Below, piece after piece: positions 42,830 to 51,981 of a stretch of 64,000 bases of DNA. The stretch is from Rufibacter ruber (GTDB lineage Bacteria; Bacteroidota; Bacteroidia; Cytophagales; Hymenobacteraceae). The notes beneath the pieces were generated by a model. That model made no database searches. It had not been told where the DNA came from and saw only the letters and a list, made by a program, of their open reading frames with translations. The stretch is taken from positions 1 through 64,000 of the forward strand of contig NZ_LRMM01000017.1 of NCBI RefSeq assembly GCF_001647275.1, given 5' to 3'. The position numbers and the translations under genes were made by a program. Numbering within the stretch: position 1 is the stretch's first letter; each line of letters starts with the position of its first letter.

Positions 42830-43648
42830 CTAATAGGCCTCGTCTTCGCTGGGGAAGTTGCGGGATTTCACGTCACTCACGTAGTTGCTGACCGCCGTGG
42901 TGATGGTTTCGTGCAGTTCGGCGTACCGCCGGAGAAAGCGTGGTTTGAATTCCTTGGTGATGCCTAACAAATCATGGATCACCAGCACCTGCCCGTCTAC
43001 GTGCGGTCCGGCCCCAATGCCAATAATGGGAATATGCAGTTCCTCTGCCACCCGTTTGGCCAGGGAGGCCGGAATCTTCTCCAGTACAATGGCAAAGCAG
43101 CCCAGTTCCTGGAGAAGGCGGGCGTCAGAGAGGAGTTTTTCAGCCTCGGCCTCTTCTTTGGCGCGCACTGAGTAGGTCCCGAACTTATAGATAGACTGCG
43201 GGGTAAGCCCCAGATGGCCCATAACCGGTACCCCGGCGCTTAAGATGCGGGAGATGGATTCTTTGATTTCTACGCCGCCTTCCAGCTTCACGCCGTGGCC
43301 GCCAGATTCTTTCATGATCCTGATGGCTGAGCGCAGGGCTTCTGAGGAATTTCCCTGGTACGAGCCAAAGGGGAGGTCTACCACCACAAAGGCCCGCCGC
43401 ACCCCGCGCACCACTGAAGACGCATGGTAGATCATCTGGTCCAGCGTGATGGGGAGCGTGGTGTCATGGCCCGCCATCACATTAGAAGCCGAATCACCCA
43501 CCAGTAAGACATCTGTACCGGCGGCATCCAGCAGGGTAGCCATGGAGTAGTCATAGGCGGTGAGCATAGAGATCTTCTCCCCGCGCTCTTTCATGCTGTG
43601 CAGCTGGTGGGTAGTGACAATCTTGACTTCGGGTTTGTGAACCGACAT
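42830..43648 (-). CDS. panB: Ketopantoate hydroxymethyltransferase
   Basis: 272 residues of the PanB TIM barrel. It transfers a hydroxymethyl group from methylene-tetrahydrofolate to 2-oxoisovalerate, the first committed step to pantothenate and CoA. Signatures: [59 protein letters not shown], and [21 protein letters not shown]. The magnesium-binding Asp residues and catalytic Glu are in these stretches. A promoter lies at 43671-43700. No other pan genes are adjacent. Confidence 0.97.
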   Translation of the reverse strand: MSVHKPEVKIVTTHQLHSMKERGEKISMLTAYDYSMATLLDAAGTDVLLVGDSASNVMAGHDTTLPITLDQMIYHASSVVRGVRRAFVVVDLPFGSYQGNSSEALRSAIRIMKESGGHGVKLEGGVEIKESISRILSAGVPVMGHLGLTPQSIYKFGTYSVRAKEEAEAEKLLSDARLLQELGCFAIVLEKIPASLAKRVAEELHIPIIGIGAGPHVDGQVLVIHDLLGITKEFKPRFLRRYAELHETITTAVSNYVSDVKSRNFPSEDEAY

Positions 43649-43670
43649 AGCAGTATGAATTTGAACGGGG

Positions 43671-43700
43671 CAAAGGTATAAAAGAACCTACCGTACCAAA
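43671..43700 (-). promoter_or_regulatory. Promoter of panB
   Basis: TTTG (43700-43697), 18 bases, TACCTTTG (43678-43671) on the minus strand, about 23 bases before the ATG. Confidence 0.6.
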
Positions 43701-43701
43701 A

Positions 43702-43741
43702 GCGTTTTTGACCTCTTTTCGCCAAAACAGGTGAAAAACAG
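43702..43741. repeat. 40-bp palindromic repeat, copy 21
   Basis: GCGTTTTTGACCTC stem with CAGGTGAAAAACAG. Both arms vary together (ACCTC with AGGTG). Confidence 0.75.
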
Positions 43742-43766
43742 AAGGCCATCTCAAAGATGGCCTTCT
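43740..43766 (-). terminator. Hairpin after lptD
   Basis: AGAAGGCCATCT and exact complement with a 3-base loop, 28 bp beyond the lptD-like stop and just upstream of the panB promoter. Confidence 0.75.
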
Positions 43767-43793
43767 GGTGCAGTTTCATGCAGGTGCTTCTAC

Positions 43794-46481
43794 TTATCTG
43801 TACCTGCCGGTGGCGCTCTCGCTGCGTCTTATGCGCAGGTCCTGCAACAGAGAAGATTTGGCGTTGATGTTAATAGAGTAACTCTGGAACGGCCCCAGCG
43901 GCACCCAGCTGATAGACATCTGCCAGCAGTGCAGGTCCCGGTTTATGTTCAGGCTGGTATAGCTGAGTGTCTTGTTTTTGAAGTCATAGTTGGTGGTGTA
44001 GGTCAGCGCCCATTTATCTGTGAGGGTCACTGAGCCGTTGATCCCCGCAGAGGTGGCATTGTTCACCAGGCGGTCAGTGCTGAAGTCACGGGCGAAGTTG
44101 GAGGTGAACTGCACTGACATGGTCCAGGGAATGCTAAACTCCACATAGTCTGCGGCGGTCAGGTTGCGCTGCAGTGACGGCAGGTTGGTAGGCTGTGGAG
44201 CTCCCGTGTTGGCGGCGGCTGTGTTCTGCTGTTTACGGGCGGTGGGGTTTAGCTCAAAGCTGGTGTTGAAATTCAGGTTCATGAGGCGGGCAAACCGCAG
44301 GCCCCCGTCTTGCAGCAGATACCGGCTAACCCGGCGGCCGTTCACGTACTGGTAAGGGTCAAAGCTACCGGTGAGGTTGAACCCGAAATCATTGAACAGC
44401 CTGGTGTTCAGGTTGACATTGATAGTAGAAAGTTTGAAAGAGTCAGCGGCCATGTTGTAAGAGCCACTAATGCCAAAGGCGTCAATCAGACTCACTTTCT
44501 TGAATACCCCGGCGCTGTCTGTCTTCACTTTCATCTCCACGTTGTTCTGAATGCTGAACCCAATGGCGCTACTGAATCCAACGCCCGGAATACCAGAGGC
44601 GCCCTCCCCAAACCTGGAGACCAGTCTGGAATTGCCCAGGCTGTCTGTCTGTACCCGCTGGTAAAAACCATACTCCGGCCGGCCAAAATCTGGGGTAATG
44701 TTATAAGAGACAGAAGGGGTGAGCGTGTGTCTGATGGCTTCCAGCTTTTTCCCTTTGATTTGGGCAATGCCGTAAATGTTGGTGGTGAGGGAAAGGTTGC
44801 CGGAGTATTGGTAGGCCCGGTGTAATCCGTTGAGGGTGTCTACTTTCAACACATCACTCCCGGGAAGGCTGCTATACGTGTATTTGCGGGTAAACCAGCT
44901 TTCACTGTAGCTTACGCCAGGGGTGAGTTTGAAATACTTGAACAGGTTTACTGTCCCTAAAGTGATAGGAATATCATGGGTAATGGTGGGTCTGTTGCTG
45001 TTACGGTAGATCTCCCCCAGGTTCGTAAAGCTGATAGGGTAAATGGTGTCACGGCTTGCCACATTGGTAAACGGATAGCTTTGCCCGCCATTCAACCGTA
45101 CATTGTTAGAAATATTCTGACTTAAACGCAGGTTATACCCCAGCCTGATCCCCTCAATCCATCTGCCGGTGAGGGTGCCGCCAAACCACTCAATAGGGCT
45201 TTGGCTGGATACCGAGAAGCTGGCCTGGGGGTTGAGGGTCATGACCTGGGGTTTGGTTACGTCATATGAATTGGTCTGGGATTGGGCCAGAACAAAATCA
45301 TAGCTGATAGGCGAATTGGGGCTGCTCTTCCGGTAAGAGACGGTGGAGTAAAAGCTGGGGGATAAAGTGTTCTGAATGGTAGCATTGGGGTTTCTGATAT
45401 TGGCAAACTGGCTGCTTACATTCACATTTGCTGAGAACTGCCCTTTGCCGGGTAAGGTGATAGGGGTGTGGTTCCAGCTAAGGGAGAAGTCTTTTGAATC
45501 GCCCAGGTTCAGCACCTGGTCTGTGGTGCGGCCAAACGGGATGCTTTCATTCCCTTTATTAGAGGCATACCTGATGTTAAAGCTGCCGTTGAACTTGTAC
45601 CGTTTGGTATAGTTAGACTGTACGTTTACCGCATGGCCTCCCAGGGAATAAATATCACCGGTAAAACGCATGTCCATGTACTCATTCATGGCCCAGTAAA
45701 AGCCCCCGTTGCTGAGGTAATAGCCCAGCTGGGCAGACTCGCCAAAGGTGGGAATGATCACCCCAGACCCCCGGGTGCGCGGTGAGGGGAAGAACCCGAA
45801 CGGAAACCCAATGGGCGTTGGTACGTCTGCAAACACCAGATGGAACGGCCCGGCCACCACCCGGTCATTGGGAATCACCTTCATTTTGGTGGCCTTGATG
45901 TAAAAGTGGGGGTGCTCTAGATTACAAGTGGTATATTTGGCGTGCTGGCCGTAAATTTCGTTCAGCTCGTTTTTTTTGATGGTCTCCGCGTGAATGTAGC
46001 CCTCCCCCTGGGTGGTGATGGCCCCCATGACCCTGCCCCGCTTGGTTTTGTAGTTATAGGTCATGCTCTCCGCCTGGTAGGTCTCCGCCCCGTTTTTGAA
46101 CACCGGCTGCTGCTGGAGCTTTCCGGTAGAGTCTTGCACCCCCTGGGCGGTGATGATGTTGGTTTTCCAGTTGATCTGGATAAAGGCGGCGTCCAGGGCT
46201 ATCTCTCCATAATCAATGTGCGCGTCACCGTACAGAAACATGATCTGGCTGATGGCGTCATACCTGATAGAATCTTTGGCCTTATAATTGATAGTGGTCT
46301 CAATATCGCCGCGCTTGGCGGCGTTAGTAGTATCAGCGGCGGCGTTAACGGTGACAGAGTCAGGTGAGGCGGTGGTAGTAGAGGCGGGACGTACTTGTGC
46401 ATTTCCCTCTGTGCCGGAAAAAAACGCAGCCAGTAGCAACAGGCCTAGTACCAAAAACTGGAGGGATCTTTTCGGAATCAA
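43794..46481 (-). CDS. lptD: LptD-like outer-membrane LPS assembly protein
   Basis: 895 residues. Signal peptide (LVLGLLLLAAFFSGTEGNA). The N-terminal OstA/beta-jellyroll part has YDAISQIMFLYGDAHIDYGEIALDAAFIQINW and YKTKRGRVMGAITTQGEGYIHAETIKK. The rest is a large outer-membrane beta-barrel with alternating aromatic and polar residues, ending in LHCWQMSISWVPLGPFQSYSINI. It inserts lipopolysaccharide into the outer leaflet. No LptE partner is adjacent. It diverges from an amidase and an MlaD-like gene, a conserved Bacteroidota neighbourhood. Confidence 0.9.
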   Translation of the reverse strand: MIPKRSLQFLVLGLLLLAAFFSGTEGNAQVRPASTTTASPDSVTVNAAADTTNAAKRGDIETTINYKAKDSIRYDAISQIMFLYGDAHIDYGEIALDAAFIQINWKTNIITAQGVQDSTGKLQQQPVFKNGAETYQAESMTYNYKTKRGRVMGAITTQGEGYIHAETIKKNELNEIYGQHAKYTTCNLEHPHFYIKATKMKVIPNDRVVAGPFHLVFADVPTPIGFPFGFFPSPRTRGSGVIIPTFGESAQLGYYLSNGGFYWAMNEYMDMRFTGDIYSLGGHAVNVQSNYTKRYKFNGSFNIRYASNKGNESIPFGRTTDQVLNLGDSKDFSLSWNHTPITLPGKGQFSANVNVSSQFANIRNPNATIQNTLSPSFYSTVSYRKSSPNSPISYDFVLAQSQTNSYDVTKPQVMTLNPQASFSVSSQSPIEWFGGTLTGRWIEGIRLGYNLRLSQNISNNVRLNGGQSYPFTNVASRDTIYPISFTNLGEIYRNSNRPTITHDIPITLGTVNLFKYFKLTPGVSYSESWFTRKYTYSSLPGSDVLKVDTLNGLHRAYQYSGNLSLTTNIYGIAQIKGKKLEAIRHTLTPSVSYNITPDFGRPEYGFYQRVQTDSLGNSRLVSRFGEGASGIPGVGFSSAIGFSIQNNVEMKVKTDSAGVFKKVSLIDAFGISGSYNMAADSFKLSTINVNLNTRLFNDFGFNLTGSFDPYQYVNGRRVSRYLLQDGGLRFARLMNLNFNTSFELNPTARKQQNTAAANTGAPQPTNLPSLQRNLTAADYVEFSIPWTMSVQFTSNFARDFSTDRLVNNATSAGINGSVTLTDKWALTYTTNYDFKNKTLSYTSLNINRDLHCWQMSISWVPLGPFQSYSININAKSSLLQDLRIRRSESATGRYR

Positions 46482-46549
46482 GTAAAGTTTTTGTTATTTT
46501 GTTACTTAGCTACAAAGTTATTAACAATAGCTTTTAACTAACGCATACC

Positions 46550-47326
46550 GTGAAAAATATTGTCCTGCTTACCGTACTTGTTCTTTTATTTCTGCCTTCC
46601 TTCACTCCTGTCAAGCGGAAGGAAGTGAAAATACGCACGGTGGTGATTGATGCCGGTCACGGGGGGAAAGACACCGGGTGTAACGGTAACTCTGCCAAAG
46701 AGAAAGATGTTGCCTTAAAGGTGGCCCTGCAATTGGGCAGCCTGATTGAAGAAAATCTTTCAGACGTGAACGTCATCTACACCCGTAAGAATGATACGTT
46801 TGTAGAGTTGATTGACCGGGCGGGCATCGCCAACAAGAACCACGCAGATTTGTTTATCTCCATTCACTGCAACTCCGGCCCCAGCGCCGCCTTCGGGACC
46901 GAGACCTATACCATGGGGCTGCACAAAACCACCAGCAACCTGTCTGTGGCCCAGCGCGAGAACTCGGTTATCTTGCAGGAAGAAAACTACAAAGAGAAAT
47001 ACAACGGCTTTAATCCCAGCTCCCCGCAGAGCCATATTCTTTTCAGCCTGTACCAGAGCGCCTATATTGACAACAGTCTTAGATTTGCCCAGAAAGTAGA
47101 GCAGCAATTCAAACATAAAGTGGGCCGCTCCAGCCGCGGCGTAAAGCAGGCGGGCTTCTTAGTGCTCTGGAAATCAGCCATGCCCAGCGCGTTGATTGAA
47201 ATTGGCTTCCTGACCAATCCCAAGGAAGAAGTGTTTCTCAACGATAAGACCAATCAAACGTATATGGCATCAGGCATTTACCGCGCTTTCAAAGAATACA
47301 AGCAAGAGCTGGAGGCCATGAACTAA
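46550..47326 (+). CDS. N-acetylmuramoyl-L-alanine amidase, AmiC type
   Basis: 258 residues from GTG at 46550, with an N-terminal signal sequence. Amidase_3 zinc motifs: VVIDAGHGGKDTG (His), the Glu in KEKDVALKVA, ISIHCNSG (His), and the catalytic Glu in SALIEIGFLTNPKEE. It hydrolyses the amide between MurNAc and the peptide, mainly for daughter-cell separation. Followed after 13 bp by the mlaD-like gene, so the two form an operon. Confidence 0.94.
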   Translation: MKNIVLLTVLVLLFLPSFTPVKRKEVKIRTVVIDAGHGGKDTGCNGNSAKEKDVALKVALQLGSLIEENLSDVNVIYTRKNDTFVELIDRAGIANKNHADLFISIHCNSGPSAAFGTETYTMGLHKTTSNLSVAQRENSVILQEENYKEKYNGFNPSSPQSHILFSLYQSAYIDNSLRFAQKVEQQFKHKVGRSSRGVKQAGFLVLWKSAMPSALIEIGFLTNPKEEVFLNDKTNQTYMASGIYRAFKEYKQELEAMN

Positions 47327-47339
47327 CTAATCCTACACT

Positions 47340-48359
47340 GTGAAATTTTCTAAAGAACTCAAAGTGGCGCTACTCGGCATTGTAGCCGTAGTACTCCTCT
47401 ATGTGGGCTATATATTCCTCAAAGGAACAGATATCTTCTCAGATACCCGTACCTATTATGTCACCTATCAGAACGTAGAAGGCCTAACCAAATCAAACCC
47501 GGTGGTGCTGAATGGTCTGCGGGTGGGGCTGGTGCAGGAGATGCAGCTGCAGCAGAACAAGGGGAACGCGATCATGGTCACGCTGGCGATCAACAAAGAC
47601 ATTGAAGTGGGAGACTCTACCGTGGCCCAGCTGGTGAGTTCAGACCTGCTGGGAGGCAAGTCCATAGAACTGTACATGGGCCGGAACAGGACGCGCTATG
47701 AAGGCGGGGAACACCTGATCCCTTTCCAGAAGGAAAGCCTGACCGATATGTTCACCAAAAAAGCCATGCCGGTTTTAGATACGGTTGACTCCACGTTGGT
47801 CAGACTGAACCAGTTCCTGGACAAAGATGCCAAACGGAGCATCCAGTCTATCTTGCTCAATGCAGAGGCCACCTCAGAGGCGCTTCGCATGATAGCCTTG
47901 TCTAACCAGGGCAACATCAACCAGATTACGGGCAACCTGGCCGCGCTAACCGCTTCCCTGCGGGGGACTGAGGCCAAATTCAGTCAGCTGGCCTCTAACC
48001 TGAACACCCTCTCAGACACTTTTGATATTCAGTCAGTGAACCGGACCATACGGGGGCTGGACAGCACCGTGGCGCAGGCCCAGCTGACCATGCGCAGGCT
48101 GAATGAGAACACCGGTACCTTGGGCCGCATCATGAATGACGACTCCCTGTACCGCAACCTGAATGCCTCTTCTGAGAGTTTGAATGCCCTTTTGATGGAC
48201 TTGAAAGCCAACCCTAAACGCTACGTGCACTTCTCCCTGCTGCAGATTGGCGGCGGTACCAAAGTTGACAAAGCCGGCAGCGTGAAAGAAGCCGCTAAAG
48301 TAAAAAATGCCACCAATGTGCAGAAGGCAGGCACGGTGGAGGAGGTAGAGAAAAACTAA
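47340..48359 (+). CDS. MlaD/MCE-domain lipid-transport protein
   Basis: 339 residues from GTG at 47340. One N-terminal membrane helix (VALLGIVAVVLLYVGYIFL) anchors the MCE domain (YYVTYQNVEGLTKSNPVVLNGLRVGLVQEMQL, ending near IPFQKE). A long helical part (RSIQSILLNAEATSEALRMIALSNQ...) spans the periplasm. A charged, repetitive tail (KVDKAGSVKEAAKVKNATN) ends it. MlaD-type proteins carry phospholipids between the two membranes. The ATPase and permease partners are not in this window. Confidence 0.92.
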   Translation: MKFSKELKVALLGIVAVVLLYVGYIFLKGTDIFSDTRTYYVTYQNVEGLTKSNPVVLNGLRVGLVQEMQLQQNKGNAIMVTLAINKDIEVGDSTVAQLVSSDLLGGKSIELYMGRNRTRYEGGEHLIPFQKESLTDMFTKKAMPVLDTVDSTLVRLNQFLDKDAKRSIQSILLNAEATSEALRMIALSNQGNINQITGNLAALTASLRGTEAKFSQLASNLNTLSDTFDIQSVNRTIRGLDSTVAQAQLTMRRLNENTGTLGRIMNDDSLYRNLNASSESLNALLMDLKANPKRYVHFSLLQIGGGTKVDKAGSVKEAAKVKNATNVQKAGTVEEVEKN

Positions 48360-48390
48360 CGTTTACCCCTGAGAAGGGATACCCTACAGG

Positions 48391-48434
48391 AAGCGTTTCC
48401 GGGCTGGTTTTTCAAAAACAGCCCGGAAACGCTT
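48391..48434. repeat. 40-bp palindromic repeat, copy 22
   Basis: AAGCGTTTCCGGGCTG stem perfectly paired with CAGCCCGGAAACGCTT and followed by a T run. This copy could also act as a terminator for the amidase-mlaD operon. Confidence 0.88.
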
Positions 48435-48480
48435 TTTTGTTTCTTCCGTTTACCAAAAAAAGAAACTTTGCTAACAGGTG

Positions 48481-48511
48481 TTAGGTTGGCTCGCCATAAT
48501 TTCTATATTTG
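48481..48511 (+). promoter_or_regulatory. Possible promoter of the carboxyltransferase gene
   Basis: TATATTTG at 48504-48511 fits TAnnTTTG. TTAG at 48481-48484 is 19 bases upstream (three of four match TTTG). Confidence 0.45.
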
Positions 48512-48622
48512 TAAACGAACCGTATGCAGAGAATAAGGGGCGCCTTCTGTAGAACCTCTGCACCTGAAGGCTTTTTGCTTCACTATTCCCGTACCCAACA
48601 ACATCTATTGTACGCACCCATC

Positions 48623-50251
48623 ATGGACATTGAATTCAACAAGAACGAAGACGCCCTCAAGCAGCTTTCCTTTCAGCTTTCAGCCAAACTTAAAAAGGTG
48701 GCACAGGGCGGCGGCGAGAAAGCCATTGCCAAGCAGCACGAGAAAGGAAAACTTACCGCCCGTGAGCGCATTCAATATTTAATAGATGAAGATTCTGAAT
48801 TCCTGGAGATTGCCGCCTTTGCCGGCGAAGGCATGTACCAGGAATACGGCGGCTGCCCCAGCGGCGGCGTGGTCACGGGCATTGGCTACGTAAAAGGCCG
48901 GCAGTGCATGATAGTGGCCAATGACGCCACCGTGAAAGCGGGGGCGTGGTTCCCCATCACCGCTAAGAAAAACCTTAGAGCCCAGGAGATTGCCCTGGAG
49001 AACCGACTGCCGGTCATTTACCTGGTAGACAGCGCGGGCGTTTTCCTGCCCATGCAAGACGAGATTTTCCCAGACAAAGAGCACTTTGGGCGCATGTTTA
49101 GAAACAACGCCATCATGAGCAGTGAGGGCATCGTGCAGATCTCGGCCATCATGGGCTCTTGCGTGGCGGGCGGCGCGTATCTGCCTATTATGAGTGACGA
49201 GGCCATGATTGTGGAAGGCACCGGCTCCATCTTTCTGGCGGGTTCTTACCTGGTGAAAGCGGCCATTGGCGAAACCATTGACAACGAGACCCTCGGCGGA
49301 GCCACCACCCACTCAGAAATCTCCGGCGTAACCGATTACAAGTTCAAAACCGACCAGGAGTGCCTGGACCACATACGCAACATCTTTGACAAGATGGGCG
49401 ACAACCCCAAAGCCGGTTTCAACCGCGTGGCATCGGCGCAGCCGAAACTGGACCCGAAGGAGATCTACGGGATTCTGCCCCAGGACCGCGTGAAGCCCTA
49501 TGACATGATGGACATTATTCTGCGGCTGGTAGACAACTCAGAGTTTGAGCCTTACAAAGACCTGTACGGGCAGAGCCTCATCTGCGGCCTAGCCCGCATT
49601 GACGGCTGGGCCGTGGGCATTGTGGCCAACCAGCGCAAGATTGTGAAAAGCAAGAAAGGCGAGATGCAGATGGGCGGCGTGATCTACTCAGACAGCGCAG
49701 ACAAAGCCGCCCGGTTCATCATGAACTGCAACCAGAAGAAGATTCCGCTCCTATTCTTACAGGACGTGTCTGGTTTTATGGTGGGTAGCAAAGCCGAACA
49801 CGGCGGCATCATTAAAGACGGGGCTAAACTGGTGAACGCCATGAGCAACAGCGTGGTGCCCAAGTTTACCATTATTGTAGGCAACAGCTACGGCGCGGGC
49901 AATTACGCCATGTGCGGCAAAGCCTATGACCCGCGCCTCATCTACGCCTGGCCCACGGCGCAGTTGGCCGTGATGAGCGGCGCCTCGGCGGCCAAAACCT
50001 TGTTGCAGATCCAGGTGGCGTCTCTCAAAGCCAAAGGCGAAGAGATCACCCCGGAGGCCGAAAAAGAACTGCTGGACAAAATCACCGCGCGCTACAATGA
50101 ACAGCTGAGTCCGTACTACGCGGCGGCGAGGCTGTGGGTAGACGGCATCATTGACCCGCTGGAAACCCGCAAAGTGATCTCCATGGGCATTGAGGCCGCC
50201 AACCACGCGCCTATCACCAAGCCCTTTAACGTAGGCGTGATCCAAACCTGA
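48623..50251 (+). CDS. Acyl-CoA carboxylase, carboxyltransferase subunit
   Basis: About 542 residues from ATG at 48623 (MDIEFNKNEDALKQ); the upstream ATG at 48524 adds a segment without homology. The crotonase-type carboxyltransferase halves are clear: GKLTARERIQYLIDEDSEFLEIAAF, SCVAGGAYLPIMSDEAMIVEG, then IPLLFLQDVSGFMVGSKAEHGGIIKDGAKLVNAM and GNSYGAGNYAMCGKAYDPR. It moves CO2 from biotin to an acyl-CoA such as propionyl- or methylcrotonyl-CoA. The biotin carboxylase subunit is elsewhere, so the substrate is open. Confidence 0.93.
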   Translation: MDIEFNKNEDALKQLSFQLSAKLKKVAQGGGEKAIAKQHEKGKLTARERIQYLIDEDSEFLEIAAFAGEGMYQEYGGCPSGGVVTGIGYVKGRQCMIVANDATVKAGAWFPITAKKNLRAQEIALENRLPVIYLVDSAGVFLPMQDEIFPDKEHFGRMFRNNAIMSSEGIVQISAIMGSCVAGGAYLPIMSDEAMIVEGTGSIFLAGSYLVKAAIGETIDNETLGGATTHSEISGVTDYKFKTDQECLDHIRNIFDKMGDNPKAGFNRVASAQPKLDPKEIYGILPQDRVKPYDMMDIILRLVDNSEFEPYKDLYGQSLICGLARIDGWAVGIVANQRKIVKSKKGEMQMGGVIYSDSADKAARFIMNCNQKKIPLLFLQDVSGFMVGSKAEHGGIIKDGAKLVNAMSNSVVPKFTIIVGNSYGAGNYAMCGKAYDPRLIYAWPTAQLAVMSGASAAKTLLQIQVASLKAKGEEITPEAEKELLDKITARYNEQLSPYYAAARLWVDGIIDPLETRKVISMGIEAANHAPITKPFNVGVIQT

Positions 50252-50296
50252 TTTTAATTTAGAATTAAGAATTAAGAATTTGACAGGGATTCCCTG

Positions 50297-50397
50297 GCCC
50301 GCCTCTGGCGAGTGTGGGCTGTCTTCGGCCTCTGGCCGAATCACGGGTGTAGTTGAAGCGGGACGCCGTTTGTACCCCACGCTCGCCAGAGGCGGGC
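50297..50397. repeat. 101-bp palindromic element with 22-base arms
   Basis: GCCCGCCTCTGGCGAGTGTG at the left pairs with CACGCTCGCCAGAGGCGGGC at the right with one mismatch. An inner hairpin TTCGGCC-tct-GGCCGAA lies at 50324-50340. Confidence 0.75.
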
Positions 50398-50438
50398 GAA
50401 GGGCAAGAGGTGTCTGGCACAAACTTCTGCTCTGGTTT

Positions 50439-50479
50439 CCGTTTCTGGCCTGTTTTCAGGAAAACAGGCCAGAAACAGG
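50439..50479. repeat. 40-bp palindromic repeat, copy 23
   Basis: CGTTTCTGGCCTG stem paired with CAGGCCAGAAACAG. The TCTGG/CCAGA change is compensated in both arms. Confidence 0.88.
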
Positions 50480-50539
50480 ACTGCAGGCACTGGTGGGCAG
50501 GTTCAAAAGCAGTAGCAAACCAAGGAAGGAGGATGAAAT

Positions 50540-50580
50540 GCGTTTTTGGGCTGATTTCAGAAAAACAGCCCGGAAACGCT
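50540..50580. repeat. 40-bp palindromic repeat, copy 24
   Basis: GCGTTTTTGGGCTG stem with CAGCCCGGAAACGC, 60 bp after copy 23. Confidence 0.85.
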
Positions 50581-50689
50581 TTGTCCTTGATTCACGTTCT
50601 CTAAAAGTGGGTTTTGGAGAATCTGTTGCTAGGTTTTCTGAGCAGATGTAATTCTTAATTCCTAATTTTAAATTCTTAATTGAATAGAG

Positions 50690-51616
50690 TTGACGAACAA
50701 AGAGATAAAAGCGCTTATTTCCCTGTTAGATGATGAAGACCCGGATGTGGTGGCGCACGTGCAGGGCAAAATTGTAGAGCTGGGGGAGACCATCATTCCG
50801 TTTCTGGAGGAGTCCTGGGAGGAAAGCCTGAACCCAGATTACCAGAAAAAGCTGGAAGACCTGATCCATGACCTGCAGTATGAGGCCTTGCGCCGCAGAA
50901 TGAAGGCCTGGAAAGAGGAGGGGGCAACTGACCTGTTGCACGGCATGTGGCTGGTCAATACCTACCAATACCCAGACGTGACGCTGGAGCAACTGAACCA
51001 GCGCCTGGCCGAGCTCTATTATGAGGCCTGGGTGCACGTGAAGGAAGACATGCACCCGTATGACCAGGTAAAAGCGCTGAACCACGTGCTTTTCAAACTG
51101 CACCATTTCTCAGCCAACACCAAGAACTTTCACGCGCCGGCCAACTCCATGCTCAACCAGGTGCTGGAGTCTAAGCGGGGGAATCCGCTCTCGCTGTGTG
51201 TGATCTATTTGAACCTGGCGCAGCGGCTGGGGCTGCCCGTGTACGGGGTAAACCTGCCCAACCTCTTTGTCCTTACGTTTAAAGGCGATATTCTTCCGCA
51301 GTTCTACATCAATGTCTACAACCGGGGGCTTATTCTCACCAAGGCAGACATTGACAACTACATTCTGCAGCTGAACCTGAACCCGGTGGATATCTTCTAT
51401 GAGCCGTGCGCACCCATTGACATTGTGCGCCGCGCCCTCCGGAACCTCTCTCTGTCTTTTGAGAAACTGAACGATCCTGAGAAGGCCGTAGAAATAGAAA
51501 AACTGCTGGAGGTGCTCTCTGATGATCCCGTAGCCTCTGCCTCTGAAGAGAAAGACCCTTCTGAGGGCGAAGACGAGACAGGTGATGAAGATTTTAAGGA
51601 AGGAGACGATTGGTAA
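50690..51616 (+). CDS. SirB1 / transglutaminase-like protein
   Basis: 308 residues, likely TTG start at 50690 (no ATG before residue 66). Residues 1-75 form a HEAT-like helical part (LISLLDDEDPDVVAHVQGKIVELGETIIPFLEESWEES). The central domain is the SirB1/transglutaminase-like region: FSANTKNFHAPANSMLNQVLESKRGNPLSLCVIYLNLAQRLGLPVYGVNLPNLFVL. The Cys in SLCVIY is at the position of the catalytic cysteine. A strongly acidic tail ends it. The biological role is unknown. Followed by palindromic copy 25 and an intrinsic terminator. Confidence 0.88.
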   Translation: MTNKEIKALISLLDDEDPDVVAHVQGKIVELGETIIPFLEESWEESLNPDYQKKLEDLIHDLQYEALRRRMKAWKEEGATDLLHGMWLVNTYQYPDVTLEQLNQRLAELYYEAWVHVKEDMHPYDQVKALNHVLFKLHHFSANTKNFHAPANSMLNQVLESKRGNPLSLCVIYLNLAQRLGLPVYGVNLPNLFVLTFKGDILPQFYINVYNRGLILTKADIDNYILQLNLNPVDIFYEPCAPIDIVRRALRNLSLSFEKLNDPEKAVEIEKLLEVLSDDPVASASEEKDPSEGEDETGDEDFKEGDDW

Positions 51617-51620
51617 GAAA

Positions 51621-51660
51621 TGCGTTTTTGAGCTGTTTTCTGTAAAACAGGCCGAAAACA
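51621..51660. repeat. 40-bp palindromic repeat, copy 25
   Basis: GCGTTTTTGAGCTG stem with CAGGCCGAAAACAG, 5 bp after the stop codon of the SirB1-like gene. Confidence 0.82.
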
Positions 51661-51670
51661 GAAAGATTGA

Positions 51671-51700
51671 AAAGCTGCTCAGAGGGGCAGCTTTTTTTTA
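51671..51700 (+). terminator. Intrinsic terminator
   Basis: AAGCTGC / GCAGCTT stem with TTTTTTTT, directly after palindromic copy 25. The palindromic repeat and the terminator are separate hairpins here. Confidence 0.88.
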
Positions 51701-51780
51701 TGCTCCTCCTGCGGCGTTGAAATGTTGGGCAATGGTAACTTAAGTACTTGGACAGAAATACCTATACATACTTTACTCTC

Positions 51781-51870
51781 TGTCATCCTGAAAGGATCTC
51801 GGTGGCAAACGGCAGAAGCGGCCAAAAAGAGCTTCTCTAGTTCGCTCACAAGATCCTTCCAGTATGATAA
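51781..51870. repeat. 90-bp MITE-like repeat, copy 4
   Basis: TGTCATCCTGAAAGGATCTC at the left and AAGATCCTTCCAGTATGATA at the right, with internal GGTGGCAAAC and GTTCGCTCAC. Confidence 0.75.
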
Positions 51871-51981
51871 TGTATAATTTATTTTATCTTTCTACTTATA
51901 AGGCAGATTGTAAGCCCAAGGCACTTGAAACGAAGCTGAAAATATGTATCTTTCTATGCTGTGGCAGGAGAAGGAGCCTTT

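Larger units (their letters stand above)
50252..50689. other. Intergenic region filled with palindromes
   Basis: About 440 bp without a gene. It holds the long palindrome 50297-50397 and palindromic copies 23 and 24. Short AT stretches (aattaagaatt) flank both sides near 50265-50280 and 50650-50680. Confidence 0.5.
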
